Assembly (NCBI RefSeq): GCF_001039355.2
Contig: NW_019775654.1
Location: 18,643 to 82,642, forward strand
Direction of reading: 5' to 3'
DNA: 64,000 nucleotides
Origin: Lingula anatina
Lineage: Eukaryota; Brachiopoda; Lingulata; Lingulida; Lingulidae
Position numbers and translations under genes: made by a program. The notes beneath the pieces are model-generated. The model did no database searches. It was not told the origin of the DNA and saw nothing but the letters and a program-made list of their open reading frames with translations. The stretch's first letter is position 1. The number at the start of each line of letters is the position of its first letter. Positions 62,839 to 64,000 of this stretch are shown one piece after another.

Positions 62839-64000
62839 CAGAGGAGGTAATTGGCCAGATAACCTACTATTTTGGTCTCCCTATTTCAGTTTTGACCGGC
62901 TCTTTTTTCCCAAAACTTTATATTAACAGAGCAAAAGGAGCTGTGGCAGTATATCTTGGTAATTTGAAGAATTTGGACACAATTGCCAAGAGCTTTTGCC
63001 CTGATATTACTGTGCACTGGGTCACTCACCATCACATTGAAGTCCCCAGATTCAGAAAAAAATCTCTTAATTAATTTTTTTCTTTTAGATGAACATGTAC
63101 AGAAAGCCAAAAGACCCCAATCAGCCCAAGAGACCTCAGTCAGGGTACTTTCTGTTCCTGGGGGACTTCAGGACGAAGATGAAAGGAAAGGACCTAGGGC
63201 ATAAAGCTATAATCCAAGAAGGTGAGTTTGTAGGAAGAGTTAAGGTGTACTTGGAATAGATGAATAGTTGTAACAACGGGAGCATAATAATTGTCATTGG
63301 ATGACAGCCTTTTTGTAACCAAGAGATTTGATGTTATATAGGCAATGGAGTCCTAGTATTCAAGTAATTCAATTGTAAGTTTGCACAATTTCTGATGATA
63401 TCATTATTGTAACTCATCCTTGTCCATGTCAGTACTGCTGACCATAAAAAGAATCCATTGATTTACCAAATATAATGCCATTTTACTGTAACAAGAGATA
63501 TCCCAGTGTTATGTAATGGGTGGTATATTCAAAACTGTTTTTGTATATACCTGAAGCAAGGATTAAACACTGGGTCATAATATTGCTGGTGATGGTGGGC
63601 GATACTTCTGAGAACAACAGATGGCACAGCTTGGGTTGTGTGCTCCTCAGAGAGGTCTGGGCAGTTAACTGCAGAGAGCGGAGATTTTTTTGGGGAAAAA
63701 AAAACTTTATTTACTTAGTTATCCTCTTAGAACCGTGATTGGCTCATAAGGCTTGCCAGCATGTGACCTTTTTGAGGGCTATTTAATAAGTACTCCTAGA
63801 GTCCTAGGTGCCACAACCTTTAACAGCAATGTCACCCCTCTCCCGCCATTTTTGCTGGAGTTGAAAATATTTCAATATTGAAGAGATCCGTCAAGACTGG
63901 GAGTAAATTTTCAACCTTACCTCATCTAATTATGTGCTGCTTTAAACTTCACAGCTGGAAAAGCCTGGAATGCCATGGACGCAGAGGCTAAGAGACCTTA
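61180..64000 (+). CDS. Tandem HMG-box protein, 5' part of gene (spliced, runs off the right edge)
   Basis: Five exons (61180-61183, 62032-62201, 62622-62732, 63089-63221, 63955-64000) join in one frame for 154 complete residues plus two bases. Residues about 18-34 form a basic stretch (KPTRRRKKKDPMAPKRP) that looks like a nuclear localisation signal leading into the first HMG box, residues about 28-95, with the family's PKRP start, aromatic helix 1 (AYFYY), central tryptophan (KQWRELS) and EKKPFE. A second box starts near residue 105 (NQPKRPQSGYFLFL), has its tryptophan in GKAWNAM, and is cut by the window end at AEAKRP. HMG boxes bind and bend DNA in the minor groove, so a nuclear chromatin or transcription role is expected. 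Both boxes resemble the non-sequence-specific HMGB/UBF/TFAM-like class more than SOX or TCF. The exact orthologue is not recognised and the C-terminus is not visible. The gene starts about 450 bp from an oppositely oriented candidate exon. Confidence 0.93.
61184..62031 (+). other. HMG-box gene intron 1
   Basis: 848 bp from GTAAGT to TTATTTCAG. A 94-codon frame in it (61154-61438) does not continue the gene and overlaps the 5' UTR and the donor. Confidence 0.85.
62032..62201 (+). CDS. HMG-box gene exon 2: basic N-terminus and first half of HMG box 1
   Basis: The exon begins after a pyrimidine-rich acceptor ending TTATTATTTCAG and ends at donor AAT|GTGAGA. It encodes the basic segment TRRRKKKDPMAPKRP and helix 1 of box 1 (TTAYFYYLAKMREQFKQEG), ending on Asn58 in phase 0. 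The same frame stays open into the intron until base 62247, so reading without splicing would truncate the box. Confidence 0.95.
62202..62621 (+). other. HMG-box gene intron 2
   Basis: 420 bp, donor GTGAGA, acceptor CTTGTAG. Nothing else seen. Confidence 0.9.
62622..62732 (+). CDS. HMG-box gene exon 3: second half of HMG box 1
   Basis: A 111-nt exon, phase 0 at both ends, between acceptor CTGCCTTGTAG and donor GAG|GTGGGT. It encodes VGAFTKEVSKQWRELSASEK and then KPFEALSDDDRKRYDRE, with the diagnostic tryptophan and the KKPFE turn of an HMG box. Its skipping would keep the frame but remove helices 2 and 3. Confidence 0.95.
62733..63088 (+). other. HMG-box gene intron 3, with (CT)n-(TA)n microsatellite
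   Basis: 356 bp, donor GTGGGT, acceptor TTTTCTTTTAG. A compound (CT)n-(TA)n array at 62777-62835 lies near the donor. Confidence 0.9.
63089..63221 (+). CDS. HMG-box gene exon 4: linker and first part of HMG box 2
   Basis: The exon lies between a strong polypyrimidine acceptor (TTTTTTTCTTTTAG) and donor G|GTGAGT. It encodes a short linker (MNMYRKPKDP) and the start of a second box, NQPKRPQSGYFLFLGDFR. The linker between boxes is only about ten residues, so the boxes are close-packed. It ends in phase 1 and completes an alanine codon with exon 5. Confidence 0.95.
63222..63954 (+). other. HMG-box gene intron 4
   Basis: 733 bp, donor GTGAGT, acceptor CTTCACAG. No further feature recognised. Confidence 0.9.
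63955..64000 (+). CDS. HMG-box gene exon 5 (partial): HMG box 2 continued
   Basis: After acceptor AACTTCACAG the frame reads GKAWNAMDAEAKRP and the window ends inside the next (TA.) codon. The tryptophan and the K-x-P turn match helix 2 of an HMG box, as in exon 3. Confidence 0.93.
   Translation, partial: MEKPGMPWTQRLRDL

Noticed and set aside
1-64000. CRISPR arrays, operons or other prokaryotic systems
   Set aside because: No spaced identical repeats, no dense ORFs and no Shine-Dalgarno-led genes; the window is intron-rich animal DNA.

Overview
The window is AT-rich animal nuclear DNA: genes split into short exons with GT-AG introns of hundreds of bases to tens of kilobases, many microsatellites and poly-G runs, decayed transposable elements, and consensus-like animal regulatory motifs (CTCF-type, CRE, E-box, NRF1-type). 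Nothing looks prokaryotic. Family content and gene structure fit a bilaterian invertebrate, possibly a marine lophotrochozoan such as a mollusc; that placement is inference.

Two genes are well supported. On the minus strand, two adjacent exons (4484-4549 and 3647-3741) encode the start of the FERM domain of an FRMD4A/FRMD4B-type scaffold protein; the rest of that gene lies beyond base 1. On the plus strand, five exons (61180-64000) encode the first 154 residues of a protein with two HMG boxes, starting from an exon with only four coding bases and running off the right edge. A CpG-rich, TATA-poor promoter region (about 60733-61179) lies upstream of it, and a candidate minus-strand first exon (60686-60732) faces the other way.

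The roughly 56 kb between the two genes is read here as the 5' alternative-promoter and intron territory of the FRMD4-type gene. It holds several candidate minus-strand first exons (best: 36098-36223 and 29366-29440, both ending in phase 0 as the FERM exon at 4549 requires). A candidate 34-nt exon (45245-45278) would convert phase 2 to phase 0, and the two candidate first exons beyond it (52098-52132, 60686-60732) both end in phase 2. This is a testable model, not a demonstrated gene structure.

The interval also holds a 257-bp near-perfect palindromic MITE (16170-16426), a tRNA-derived SINE with a (CAAA)n tail (59412-59690), two imperfect foldback elements (59697-60203), LINE relics, a triplet of CTCF-like sites at 53-54 bp spacing (32393-32517), a single strong CTCF-like site (18040-18055), and several homeobox/SOX/POU-rich blocks that could be conserved enhancers. 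Two 'tandem duplications' (22039-25231 and 45318-50445) have runs of N exactly at their inner edges and are most likely unmerged contig ends or haplotypes, so the intron is probably about 4.3 kb shorter than it appears.
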